DNA of 40,238 nt from Rhodoferax sp. Lineage in GTDB: Bacteria; Pseudomonadota; Gammaproteobacteria; Burkholderiales; Burkholderiaceae_C. The stretch spans positions 1-40,238 of the forward strand of contig VMTC01000013.1 of the NCBI GenBank assembly GCA_013791765.1, read 5' to 3'. Under the pieces are notes generated by a model. It did no database searches. It was not told the DNA's origin and saw only the letters and a program-made list of their open reading frames with translations. Both the position numbers and the translations under genes were made by a program. This document shows positions 26,400 through 33,658 of the stretch, in pieces (position 1 is the first letter of the stretch; every line of letters begins with the position of its first letter).

Positions 26400-26428
26400 T
26401 AAACACCCGAAGTGGCCCATTTATTCCC
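26400..26428 (-). promoter_or_regulatory. Candidate ECF-sigma promoter before the lipoprotein gene
   Basis: On the minus strand GGGAAT(AAA) at 26428-26423 is 17 bp from TGTTTA at 26405-26400, an arrangement similar to ECF promoters with a GGGAATA-type -35 element. The 5' UTR would be about 40 nt. It is consistent with autoregulation of the lipoprotein-sigma-anti-sigma unit but untested. Confidence 0.4.
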
Positions 26429-26443
26429 GATGCCGGAAAAATA

Positions 26444-26626
26444 TTTAACCGAGATTGTTCATGAGGGTTTGAGATGATGGCGAGTGGATTTGCGAGGCAG
26501 TTTGTGTGGCTGGGAGGCGTTCATAGCACCGCTATGGACACCGAGCAGACGCGCAAAATGACCGCAAAGCCGCCGCCAGCGCTCAAACAGGTACGAAGCA
26601 CCGCCTCATGGACAATCTCGGTTTAA
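26444..26626. repeat. 183-bp imperfect palindromic element
   Basis: The outer 23-bp arms (26444-26466 and 26604-26626) pair at 21 of 23 positions. Further internal segments (GTTTGAG/CTCAAAC, GCAAAT-like/TTTGCG-like) also pair, and the apex is CATAGC ACC GCTATG (26522-26536). The whole stretch between the lipoprotein gene and smpB can fold into a long interrupted hairpin; the right arm reaches the smpB stop codon. Confidence 0.75.
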
Positions 26627-27096
26627 CGGTGGTGGGTCTTCATCGCGCGCTCCACCTCGCGCTTGCCTTCGCGGTCCTTGATGGTGTCGCGCTTATCGTG
26701 CTCGGCCTTGCCCTTGGCCAGCGCGATTTCGCATTTGATCTTGCCGGCCTTCCAGTGCAGATTCAGCGGCACCAGGGTGTAGCCTTTTTGCTCAACCTTG
26801 CCAATTAAACGTTTGATTTCTTCCTTGTGCATCAAGAGCTTCTTGGTGCGCTGCTTGTCCGGGCTGATGTGGGTCGAGGCGGTGCCCAGCGGCTGAATCT
26901 GCACGCCAATGACAAACAGCTCGCCATTGCGAATGACCACGTAGCCGTCGGTAATCTGCACCTTGCCCTCGCGCAGCGACTTGACCTCCCAGCCCTCTAA
27001 CACCAGGCCGGCTTCAAAGCGCTCCTCGAAAAAATAGTTGTAGGCCGCCTTCTTGTTGTCGGCAATGCGGGAGGCGGTGTCAGGTTTCTTGGCCAT
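26623..27096 (-). CDS. smpB: SsrA-binding protein SmpB
   Basis: Partner of tmRNA in trans-translation: binds the tRNA-like part of SsrA and brings it to stalled ribosomes. The 157-aa protein contains the conserved [40 protein letters not shown] and [20 protein letters not shown] segments and ends with the basic tail needed on the ribosome. It follows mltB by 21 bp on the same strand. The stop codon lies in the right arm of the palindromic element. No tmRNA gene was seen in this window. Confidence 0.95.
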   Translation of the reverse strand: MAKKPDTASRIADNKKAAYNYFFEERFEAGLVLEGWEVKSLREGKVQITDGYVVIRNGELFVIGVQIQPLGTASTHISPDKQRTKKLLMHKEEIKRLIGKVEQKGYTLVPLNLHWKAGKIKCEIALAKGKAEHDKRDTIKDREGKREVERAMKTHHR

Positions 27097-27117
27097 AAGG
27101 TAAGTATCAGGTGGTAA

Positions 27118-28305
27118 TCAGGGGCGGGCCATGGCTTGCGCCACTTCTTGGCCGAGTTCAATCACGGCCATCGCATAGTAGCTGCTCCAGTTGTAGCGCG
27201 TGATGGCATAGAAGTTGCCGGTTCCAGCCACGTAGCTGGGGGGCGCCTCGCCATTTTGCAACTCCACCAGTGCCAGCGGGCCGGGATGCTGCAAGGCGGC
27301 GCCATCGAGTACGGCGCCATGCGCCACAAACTGCTCGGCGCTGAAGGTGGGCAGGATATCGGGTGCCATGAGCGCCGGCAGGTTCAGCGTTGGGCTGTCA
27401 AAACGCACAGCGTAATGGGTCGGCAGGCCAGGTTGCCAGTTGAAGGCCTTGAAATAGTTGGCGACTGAACCAATGGCGTCGGCGGCGCTGTTGAACAAGT
27501 CCACCCGGTTGTCGCCGTCGAAGTCAATGGCGTACTTCACCCAGCTCGATGGCATGAATTGCGCCATGCCCATGGCCCCGGCAAAGCTGCCCAGCGGTGC
27601 CAGCGGGTCCACGCCCGTGCGGTGCGTCAAGCTCAAGAACTGCTCCAGTTCGGCCAGGAAGAACGCGCTGCGGGCGTCAGCGCGAGGGTGACTGGCCGGA
27701 AAGTCAAAAGCCAGCGTCGTCAACGCGTCGATAACCCGAAAGCTGCCCATTTGCTGGCCGTAGATCGTCTCCACCCCGATGATGCCGACGATGATCTCGG
27801 CGGGCACGCCGGTCTGTGCTTGCGCCCGCGCCAGCGTCTGCCGGTTGTCTTGCCAGAACTGGACGCCGGCCCGGATGCGCACCGGATCGATGAAGCGGCT
27901 GCGGTAAACCTGCCAGTTCTTGGGCGTTCCCGGTGGCGGTGGCTGGATGTATTTGGCCACTTGCGGCAAGTAGCGGGCCGCCCCAATGGCCTGGCGCACC
28001 CAGTCAGGCGGAAAATCGCGCCGGGCTGCGATGTCATCGGCCGCCAGCATGGCGTCAGTGCGCTGCGCGTAGATCGGCCCGGGTAGCGCAGGCTGCCTAT
28101 TGGGTGTCTGGCTCAGCGCCAGGCGGCGCTGGTGGACGGCCCGCTTCGATGGCTTGGTCTTGTGTGTCGATTTGACGAGTTTGGGCGTTGGCGCTGCGGC
28201 CAGGATGATCGCTTGAGAATTTGAGCCATTTAGGGCTCTGGCCCCCGTGGATAGGGCGTAAACAGCTATAAAAAATGTAGTGTAAAGAAGAAGCTTTGAA
28301 GTCAC
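27118..28305 (-). CDS. mltB: Lytic murein transglycosylase B
   Basis: Periplasmic enzyme that cuts the MurNAc-GlcNAc bond of peptidoglycan. The core has the catalytic glutamate in IIGVETIYGQQMG, plus FAGAMGMAQFMPSSW, DFDGDNRVDLF, the SVANYFKAFNWQPG segment and a final YNWSSYYAMAVIELGQ. The GTG at 28305, giving about 395 aa, is chosen because it overlaps the relic tgpA stop (GTGA) and starts VTSKLLLYTTFF, directly followed by a hydrophobic signal peptide; a GTG at 28359 would add 18 residues that are relic tgpA sequence. The signal peptide is itself encoded by interspersed repeat copy B. No good ribosome binding site is seen. Downstream it is coupled to smpB. Confidence 0.88.
   Translation of the reverse strand: MTSKLLLYTTFFIAVYALSTGARALNGSNSQAIILAAAPTPKLVKSTHKTKPSKRAVHQRRLALSQTPNRQPALPGPIYAQRTDAMLAADDIAARRDFPPDWVRQAIGAARYLPQVAKYIQPPPPGTPKNWQVYRSRFIDPVRIRAGVQFWQDNRQTLARAQAQTGVPAEIIVGIIGVETIYGQQMGSFRVIDALTTLAFDFPASHPRADARSAFFLAELEQFLSLTHRTGVDPLAPLGSFAGAMGMAQFMPSSWVKYAIDFDGDNRVDLFNSAADAIGSVANYFKAFNWQPGLPTHYAVRFDSPTLNLPALMAPDILPTFSAEQFVAHGAVLDGAALQHPGPLALVELQNGEAPPSYVAGTGNFYAITRYNWSSYYAMAVIELGQEVAQAMARP
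28232..28282 (+). repeat. Interspersed repeat, copy B, in the mltB signal peptide
   Basis: Contains AGGGCTCTGGCCCCCGTGGA, TAGGGC and CAGCTATAAAAAATGTAG, matching copies A, C, D and E. On the minus strand it encodes FFIAVYALSTGARAL, the hydrophobic core and likely cleavage region of the MltB signal peptide. Confidence 0.7.
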
Positions 28306-28342
28306 GTGAGCCAGTGCAGTAGTTTGAGTTCGCGTTCCAGTG
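28293..28342 (-). pseudogene. Relic of the tgpA C-terminus beside mltB
   Basis: This 50-bp stretch matches the true 3' end of tgpA (35909-35958) at 42 of 50 positions and keeps the ending LERELKLLHWLT then TGA, against LQREFKRLHWPR then TGA in the intact gene. An in-frame TGA lies 14 codons upstream, so it is not a working gene. It shows that a tgpA copy once stood directly upstream of mltB. Confidence 0.75.
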
Positions 28343-28903
28343 TAGCGAGGTGTGATCACTGCACCTGGCGCGAGCGGTGGTTCAAAAAACGACGCTCAAA
28401 TTTCACCGGATCGATGGAGCGATGCCACGGGTTCACGGCTCAGTTCGCGAGCGCCAGCAAGCTGTGCTGCAAGGGCCAAGCGTTGGTGCATCCGACGCGC
28501 GCGAGCGGTAGAGTCTCCCTCAAAAAACGCCTCGCTGCCGGAGTTGGCCGCTTATCTTAAGTCCTACTCCCGCGCTAGGGATGCTCTGCATAACTCTGGC
28601 GAGGATGTGGTAGTGCGGATCGGGATGGGATACAAAGGCGCTTTTTGCAGCCAATAGCCGTCTCTATTGGCAAGAAAAGCAACGCAGTAGACCGCCCGAG
28701 GCCGTGCTGCCACAGACCGCAGGGAGTTATGCAGAGCGTCCCTTGGGTGGCCTCCATCAATCTCTGCGACCGCGCAAACTCAGACGGAATGTCTGTGCGC
28801 TGTCAAACCAAGGTGTGCGTTCGGCACCGCACAGACGCTTCTGGGGCGGCTGCGTATGCTCGATCTCTCAAGCCTTTCACGGACCAAACCCAGGAAAAAC
28901 ACC
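28306..28903. other. Gene-poor stretch with relics
   Basis: No convincing gene. It holds the tgpA relic (to 28342), a MITE-like inverted-repeat element (28579-28741) and a short hairpin. A minus-strand frame from about 28555 to 28395 (contains ARARRMHQRLALAAQL) has no clear start and might be more diverged tgpA-tail sequence; I could not prove this. Confidence 0.5.
28579..28741. mobile_element. MITE-like element or internally deleted IS remnant
   Basis: 19-bp terminal inverted repeats (GGATGCTCTGCATAACTCT left; right arm reads GGACGCTCTGCATAACTCC on the other strand) agree at 17 of 19 positions. They bound 163 bp with no coding capacity. Flanks are CTAG and CTTG, similar to the 4-bp YTAR duplications of IS5-type transposons. 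An internal 8-bp hairpin (28650-28671) lies near the middle. Confidence 0.6.
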
Positions 28904-29047
28904 ATGAACATTGAAATGCCATCACCTTCACCAGAACCGATGCCGCCTGTGCCGATGCCACCATCGCCCATGCCGCCGCCACAACAGGCACCGTTTCCCT
29001 CGCCACCGCCTTCACCATTGCCCACGCCGCTGCCGATGAAGGTCTGA
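28904..29047 (+). CDS. Small proline/methionine-rich protein, unknown
   Basis: A 47-codon ORF starting MNIEMPSPSPEPMPPVPMPP and ending LPTPLPMKV: about half the residues are proline, with regular PMPP, PSPEP and PPPSP units. AGGA lies 8 nt before the ATG, a good ribosome binding site. It ends 27 bp before the cardiolipin-synthase relic on the same strand, so the two would be cotranscribed. The Pro-rich composition suggests an extended, disordered peptide. I do not recognise a family; the ORF could also be a fortuitous frame in repetitive sequence, though the placement of the binding site argues for translation. Confidence 0.5.
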   Translation: MNIEMPSPSPEPMPPVPMPPSPMPPPQQAPFPSPPPSPLPTPLPMKV

Positions 29048-29074
29048 GTGGTGCGATGACCGACTGAGAACACC

Positions 29075-29712
29075 ATGCCTGACTTTCCGCGTTGGGTTTT
29101 TGTTGTGGCGGGCGTGACCAGCCTCGCACTGATCGCCGGGCTGCTGATGTCGAATTTCAGCGGCGGAGAAACAAAAATTGAGCGTCGCATCGAACGCCTT
29201 TATGCGCTCGATGATCCACGCTTCACGAACGAACTGGGCGTGCTGCTGGGCCCGCCGTTTCTGACCGGAAACAAAATCAGTGCGCTGTTGAATGGCGACG
29301 AAATTTTTCCCCCAATGCTCGCGGCCATCCGCGGCGCAAAGGTGTCCATCACCTTCGAGACCTACATCTATTGGTCAGGCGACATCGGTCAGGCGTTCGC
29401 CGATGCCCTGTCCGAGCGGGCGCGCCAGGGCGTGAAGGTCCATGTGCTGCTCGATTGGGTCGGGAGCGCCAAGATGGAAGACAGCATGCTCGCCGCCATG
29501 CGGGATGCAGGCGTGCAGGTGCGCAAGTTTCATCCGCCGCACTGGTCCCATCTGGGGCGCTTGAACAACCGGACCCACCGCAAGTTGCTGGTGGTTGACG
29601 GACGCATCGGATTCACGGGCGGCGTGGGCGTCGCGCCGCAGTGGACCGGTCGCGCTCAAAACCCGGCGCACTAGCGCGACACGCATTTTCAGGTTGAGGG
29701 CCACCCTCCCTA
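29075..29712 (+). pseudogene. Cardiolipin synthase / phospholipase D family, truncated
   Basis: The first 199 codons encode an N-terminal TM helix (about 8-26) and the first PLD domain of a Cls-type phosphatidyltransferase, with ITFETYIYWSGDIGQAFADA and an intact HKD motif, H168-x-K170-x4-D175 in THRKLLVVDGRIGF. Then TAG (29672-29674) stands where a tryptophan codon (TGG) is expected: after it the frame continues as RDTHFQVEG, exactly the family sequence, before losing similarity at about 29700 and stopping at 29712. The second HKD domain is absent, so the gene is both nonsense-mutated and 3'-deleted. Intact members make cardiolipin at the inner membrane. Confidence 0.8.
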
Positions 29713-29852
29713 TCGGGAGCCGCAAGAGCCGCATTGATGTTCAATGTGGCAGTATAAGGAGGGGCGCCAGTGCTGACAAATACATTTGACACAGCATGTT
29801 GATGCGGGCTTTCAGCGCGATCAGGCCCGCAAAAAAAGGAAAGCCATTCTTT

Positions 29853-31187
29853 CTAGCTCGAGTCAAGCTGTTTCTTTCTTGTCAGCGTCAATTTCGCCTC
29901 CAGTCCACCCTCGGGTCGCTGAAGCAACTCGAACGAACCGCCGAAGCGCTCGGCAATCGCTGCCACGATGGACAAGCCCAGTCCGCTGCCCCGACCTGAT
30001 CCGCGTCGCCAGAAACGTTGCGTGGCTAGCACCAACTCCTTATCGCTGAGACCCGGCCCGCGATCGAGAACGTGGAACCTTATCGTTTCCGGCGAGCGGC
30101 GTATCTCCAGCCTGATGCTGTTTTCTGCGGGGGAGTGACGCAAGGCGTTATCAAGCAGATTACGCAGTGCGGTGACTGCCAGCGCTTGGGGCAGTGAAAG
30201 TTCGGCACGGTTGCCATCGCTGTCCAACACGATGCGCTCAGTCGCGTCGGGTGCCGCGTCGCGTATCGCGAGGCGGGCTACTTCGTTGGCCTCTGCGACG
30301 CGCCCGTCATCCCAGGAAAAGTCGCCCTCTACTTGTGACAGCGTCAACAACTGCGAGAGCGAGTGCTGCAACCGCGCCACGCCTTCTTCTGCGTAATCCA
30401 TGGCCACAACGGCCTCCTGGGCGTGCGTGATGCGGGCGACCTGAAGATGGATCTTGATGGCGGTGAGGGGTGTGCGCAACTCATGGGCCGCATCGCTGGT
30501 AAAGCGACGTTCGCGGCTGAATGTCTCGCTCACCCGCGCCAGCAAATGATTCAGGGTGTTGACCAAGGGCCGCAAGTCGCGCGATATGGGCGCATTTTCA
30601 ATCGGGGTCAAGGAATCTGGCGTGCGGCTGGCCAGGACCTGGCGCAGGCGCTCCAGTGGTCGCAACCCACTGCCTACACCGAACCACAGCACCAGCAGGC
30701 TGCCCAGCAGGGCGACGACAAAGGGTACGACAGCGGCCACCATGACATTGCGCAACAGTGTGCTGCGCTCGCTCAGACGATCTGACGTAGTAACGCGCAA
30801 ACCCAGTTTATCCAGGGTGTAGCTGCGCCAGTCTTCACCCTTGATGTTTCGATCAGAAAACCCCGGCGTGGCGAGGTCAATGGCCTGCGGTGCCGCGCCT
30901 GGCGTGCGCGCAATGACCTCGCCGCGCAGCGAGACCTGACACGCCAAACCTTTCACCGTCTCCGGCATGCTCAAGGTGGAGACGCCGGCTTTGCCGCTGC
31001 TGCCATCCCACGCAGCCGGGTTCTGCGACATCAGTCCGGCCACCATATGGGCTGACATTTCAAGGCGCTGATCCAGGGTGCGCTGCATTTCCTGCTCCAG
31101 GCCGTGCAGCATCCAGATCGCGACCCCACCCCAGAGCAGCAGCATCGACACGCCGATCATCAGCAGCAAGCGCACGCGAAGTGTCAT
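29853..31187 (-). CDS. Sensor histidine kinase (DsbS/QseC-like)
   Basis: Membrane sensor kinase of 444 aa: TM1 (about 7-27), a periplasmic sensor of ~120 residues (28-~148), TM2 (about 149-170), a HAMP-like linker, a DHp domain with phospho-acceptor H235 in SDAAHELRTPLTAIK, and an ATPase domain with LRNLLDNALRHSP, DRGPGLSD and GRGSGLGLSIVAAIAE. The start is the ATG at 31187, sharing ATGA with the regulator's stop; an ATG at 31205 overlaps more. The sensor domain holds a single cysteine, C83 (GLACQVSLRGE). In Pseudomonas aeruginosa, as I recall, the orthologous kinase DsbS binds Cu(I) through one cysteine at nearly this position and lies beside dsbDEG; the same order here makes a copper or thiol-stress signal plausible. 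Confidence 0.85.
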   Translation of the reverse strand: MTLRVRLLLMIGVSMLLLWGGVAIWMLHGLEQEMQRTLDQRLEMSAHMVAGLMSQNPAAWDGSSGKAGVSTLSMPETVKGLACQVSLRGEVIARTPGAAPQAIDLATPGFSDRNIKGEDWRSYTLDKLGLRVTTSDRLSERSTLLRNVMVAAVVPFVVALLGSLLVLWFGVGSGLRPLERLRQVLASRTPDSLTPIENAPISRDLRPLVNTLNHLLARVSETFSRERRFTSDAAHELRTPLTAIKIHLQVARITHAQEAVVAMDYAEEGVARLQHSLSQLLTLSQVEGDFSWDDGRVAEANEVARLAIRDAAPDATERIVLDSDGNRAELSLPQALAVTALRNLLDNALRHSPAENSIRLEIRRSPETIRFHVLDRGPGLSDKELVLATQRFWRRGSGRGSGLGLSIVAAIAERFGGSFELLQRPEGGLEAKLTLTRKKQLDSS

Positions 31188-31849
31188 GCGCTCACCATGC
31201 TGCATCGGTAGCCCACCCCACGTACCGTTTCGATCACATCGGCCCCCAGTTTGCGCCGTATGTGATGGATATGCACGTTGAGGGCATTGCTTTCGATTTC
31301 TTCACTGAAATCGTAAAGGCTGTCTTTGAGCTGATCGGGGCTCAGGATGCGGCCACGCGCCTGCAGCAGGGCAACCAGCAGCGCCAGTTCGCGCCGTGAC
31401 AAATCGATGGGCCGTCCGTGCAAAAAGACTTCACCCCTGGCCGGGTCAAGGCGCAACGGGCCGTGCTCAATGACATCAACACTGCGGCCAGCGGCGCGGC
31501 GCAGCAAGGCATGCAGTCGGGCCACCAGTTCGTCCAGATCGAAGGGCTTGAGAAGATAGTCGTCGGCGCCGGCACGCAAGCCGGCAACGCGGTCTTGCAC
31601 GGCGTCGCGGGCGCTCAAGATCAGCACCGGCAGCGCCATGTCGCGCGCCCGCAAGCGTCCCAACAAACGCATACCGTCCTCGTCGGGCAAGCCGAGGTCA
31701 AGGATCACCACATCACAATGCACCGCCGACAACGTGGCTTCGGCCTGCGCCGCAGTGTGCACAGCATCGACCGTCAGGCCGTGCGCGCGCAATCCGACCA
31801 GGATGCCGTGAGCAATCAGTTCATCGTCTTCAATCAGTAAAACGCGCAT
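31184..31849 (-). CDS. OmpR/PhoB-family response regulator (DsbR-like)
   Basis: Two-domain response regulator of 221 aa. The receiver domain (1-~118) has the acidic pocket EDD (7-9), phospho-acceptor D51 in VVILDLGLPDEDG, S79 and K101 (LLKPFDLDEL). The C-terminal winged helix (about 125-221) ends SNALNVHIHHIRRKLGADVIETVRGVGYRC-like sequence, typical of QseB/PmrA-type regulators (motif spread over ~188-217). It overlaps the kinase gene by ATGA. Direct repeats and TTAA-type half sites lie in the 204-bp leader, possible autoregulatory sites. With dsbD-tlpA-dsbG directly upstream on the same strand, it most likely controls those genes. Confidence 0.88.
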   Translation of the reverse strand: MRVLLIEDDELIAHGILVGLRAHGLTVDAVHTAAQAEATLSAVHCDVVILDLGLPDEDGMRLLGRLRARDMALPVLILSARDAVQDRVAGLRAGADDYLLKPFDLDELVARLHALLRRAAGRSVDVIEHGPLRLDPARGEVFLHGRPIDLSRRELALLVALLQARGRILSPDQLKDSLYDFSEEIESNALNVHIHHIRRKLGADVIETVRGVGYRCSMVSA

Positions 31850-31860
31850 AGTGGTTCTGC

Positions 31861-32006
31861 AAGTTGCCGCATCACGTGCAAACGAGGCTTGCTCAACGGC
31901 AGGCGAAGTCGCCGCATGAATAATCGCACCAAAGAATGCGGCGAGGCAATGCGGAAGTGGCAGCGCAACCGTTGGGTCGCGCTGGATTAAATAAGTTCCA
32001 ACTAAT
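31861..32006 (-). promoter_or_regulatory. Leader of the response regulator with repeated motifs
   Basis: The 204 bp between dsbG and the regulator hold AAGTTGCCGCAT (31861-31872) and AAGTCGCCGCAT (31906-31917), 45 bp apart, and an inverted partner ATGCGGCGAGG (31936-31946). Farther up, on the minus strand, ATTAG-N6-CTTAT then TTAAT (32006-31986) gives TTA half sites 11 bp apart, as in QseB/PmrA-type boxes. These are candidate regulator sites only. Confidence 0.4.
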
Positions 32007-32053
32007 GTTCAATCTCCAGAAAGTACCGACGTCAGGGCTTTGCTGGCCGTGCC

Positions 32054-32821
32054 TCAGCGCGGACCCATGATTTTGACCAGCATCTCCGGCGGTGGCGCAC
32101 CCTGCATCTTTTGCAGATTGCCGCTGGCCTCCTTGTAGAAGATCGTGGGGGTAGCCGAGGCGCCGAGTTGCTGCATTAATTTGTAGTTGGCGTCGAGCTG
32201 AGCACGTATTTTTTCCGACACCTGGCCCAGGGGCTTGACGCCACCACTGGCGTGCTGCTGTTCGTGCTGGGTCAGGGCGGCTTGCGCATCCTGTGCCGAG
32301 AGCAGGGCTGCGGCTTTGCCCGCGCTGGTGTCTCTCAGGATGGCCACGATGACGTGGCGCAACTGTACTTTGCCGGCACTGACCCAGGGCCGGGCATCAT
32401 TCCAGAATTTGTTGCAGTAAGGGCAATTCGGGTCGGTAAAAGTGTAGATGACGCGCGGTGCTGTCTTACTGCCATCTGCAATCCAGGTGCTGCTCTCAAG
32501 CTGTTTCCAGATCTTCCCGGTCATGGGTTTGCTGACCAGTTTGTCCAGCGGCTCCTGGCTCAGGTTGGCCCCTTTGGCGTCCATCATTGGGCCGACTATG
32601 GCTTGTTTGCCGTCGGCGGTGAGATAGATGGACAGCGGCTGCTGGTCGACGATGCCTGCATAGCCGGTCAGTCCGCCTGGCGCGGCAAAAGTCCCGATCA
32701 CCTCAACGCCCTGCGCTTCGAGCGCCTTGATTGGTGCGGGCCAGTCTTTCGCCTGCGCCGCCAGCGTGAGGCCGAGCCATGTGAACAGAACTGCAAACGC
32801 AGCGAGTGATTTCTTAAGCAT
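32054..32821 (-). CDS. dsbG: Thiol:disulfide isomerase/chaperone DsbG
   Basis: Periplasmic V-shaped dimeric isomerase that repairs wrong disulfides and reduces sulfenylated cysteines. The 255 aa start with a signal peptide (MLKKSLAAFAVLFTWLGLTL, cleavage near AQA-KDW), followed by the dimerisation domain (~27-85) and a thioredoxin-fold domain with the active site CPYC (133-136) in FTDPNCPYCNKFW, ARPWVSAGKVQLRHVIVAIL, and the cis-proline segment ASATPTIFY. FWNDARPWVSAGKVQLR resembles DsbG rather than DsbC. AGGAG before the ATG overlaps the stop of the upstream gene (13-bp gap), so dsbD, the TlpA-type gene and dsbG are one operon. Its reducing power should come from DsbD. Confidence 0.92.
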   Translation of the reverse strand: MLKKSLAAFAVLFTWLGLTLAAQAKDWPAPIKALEAQGVEVIGTFAAPGGLTGYAGIVDQQPLSIYLTADGKQAIVGPMMDAKGANLSQEPLDKLVSKPMTGKIWKQLESSTWIADGSKTAPRVIYTFTDPNCPYCNKFWNDARPWVSAGKVQLRHVIVAILRDTSAGKAAALLSAQDAQAALTQHEQQHASGGVKPLGQVSEKIRAQLDANYKLMQQLGASATPTIFYKEASGNLQKMQGAPPPEMLVKIMGPR

Positions 32822-32834
32822 GGGGGATTTACTC

Positions 32835-33656
32835 CTAATTTGAGAGATTTGAGGGCGAACGGAACTGGTCTAATTTGCTCGCCAGCGAGGCGGCCGATAG
32901 GGGGCCCAAATGGGTATCTACTAGCCGCCCGCTGGCGTTGTAGAAAAGGGTGGTTGGCAACGCCCCGGAGCCAACTTCGCGGCCAAGGGCGGTGCCGGGG
33001 TCGATCACCACGTTGGCGAGATCAAGTCCGGCGCCAGTGAGATAGCGCTGGACCGTCGCTGCATCCTCGCCCTGGTTGACAAAGACAAAGCGCACTGCGG
33101 TTTCCTGCTTTTGCGCGGCGGCGAGCACCGGCATTTCACGCCGGCAAGGGGGGCACCAACTGGCCCACAAATTGACAACCATGGGCTTTCCCTGTGCCAA
33201 CGCGGCAAGGTTCGTTGGCTCACCCGCCAGCGTCGTCACAGAGGCTTGGGGCACAGTCGTCTTGTCCATCAGGCGTATTGCGCCAAACAGCCCTCCCCAG
33301 GCGAGCGCCCCAGCCGCCAGGCCGAAGGCCAGTGGTCTGCGCAACGCCGGGCGGCGCCAGGCCCGCCAGAATGCCACCAGCAGAGCCGCCATCATCCCGG
33401 CCCAGGGTGTAAACCCGCCGTCGCGGATATCAAGCATGGACCAGGGTGCGTTGCGGTAAGTGTCATACCAGATGGAAACAAAAGCGATGCGCGCCACCAG
33501 TACAGCGGCGACCAACATATCGATCGCGATATTGCCGACGCCGATCCGCTGACTACCTCCGACCAGGCGGCCTACGCCCGCCGCAACCAGCAAAGCCACC
33601 AGCAACAAAAGAAAAGTGATTGGCAAGGGGAGGGGGCCGATATTAAATGTCAGCAT
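32835..33656 (-). CDS. TlpA/DsbE-like membrane thioredoxin with N-terminal TM domain
   Basis: A 273-aa protein with an unusual N-terminal membrane part (about 12-130, four hydrophobic stretches; LPITFLLLLVALLVAAGVGR is the first) and a C-terminal periplasmic TlpA/ResA-type thioredoxin domain (~137-265), active site WCPPC (167-171) in NLWASWCPPCRREMPVL and cis-proline region SGALPTTLFYN. The TM part loosely recalls prolipoprotein diacylglyceryl transferase-like membrane domains and is found in TlpA proteins beside DsbD. It starts 2 bp after the dsbD stop with AGAAAGG upstream, so translation is coupled. It probably receives electrons from DsbD and reduces specific periplasmic thiols; the target is unknown. 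Confidence 0.85.
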   Translation of the reverse strand: MLTFNIGPLPLPITFLLLLVALLVAAGVGRLVGGSQRIGVGNIAIDMLVAAVLVARIAFVSIWYDTYRNAPWSMLDIRDGGFTPWAGMMAALLVAFWRAWRRPALRRPLAFGLAAGALAWGGLFGAIRLMDKTTVPQASVTTLAGEPTNLAALAQGKPMVVNLWASWCPPCRREMPVLAAAQKQETAVRFVFVNQGEDAATVQRYLTGAGLDLANVVIDPGTALGREVGSGALPTTLFYNASGRLVDTHLGPLSAASLASKLDQFRSPSNLSN

Positions 33657-33658
33657 GC

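Noticed and set aside
28395-28555. Minus-strand frame with RRMHQRLALAAQLAG as further tgpA-tail relic
   Set aside because: Some resemblance to RRMAEQLRAQLG of TgpA, but matches are short and need frameshifts; not enough to extend the duplication beyond 28342.
29805-29840. GCGGGC/GCCCGC hairpin next to an A-run, as terminator of the sensor kinase
   Set aside because: The A-run lies on the wrong side for the minus-strand transcript; no U-tract follows the stem in that direction.
29786-29850. Frame HVDAGFQRDQARKKR as surviving C-terminus of the cardiolipin synthase
   Set aside because: Only a faint likeness to the D-x-x-F region; no HKD motif, and it runs into the kinase gene.
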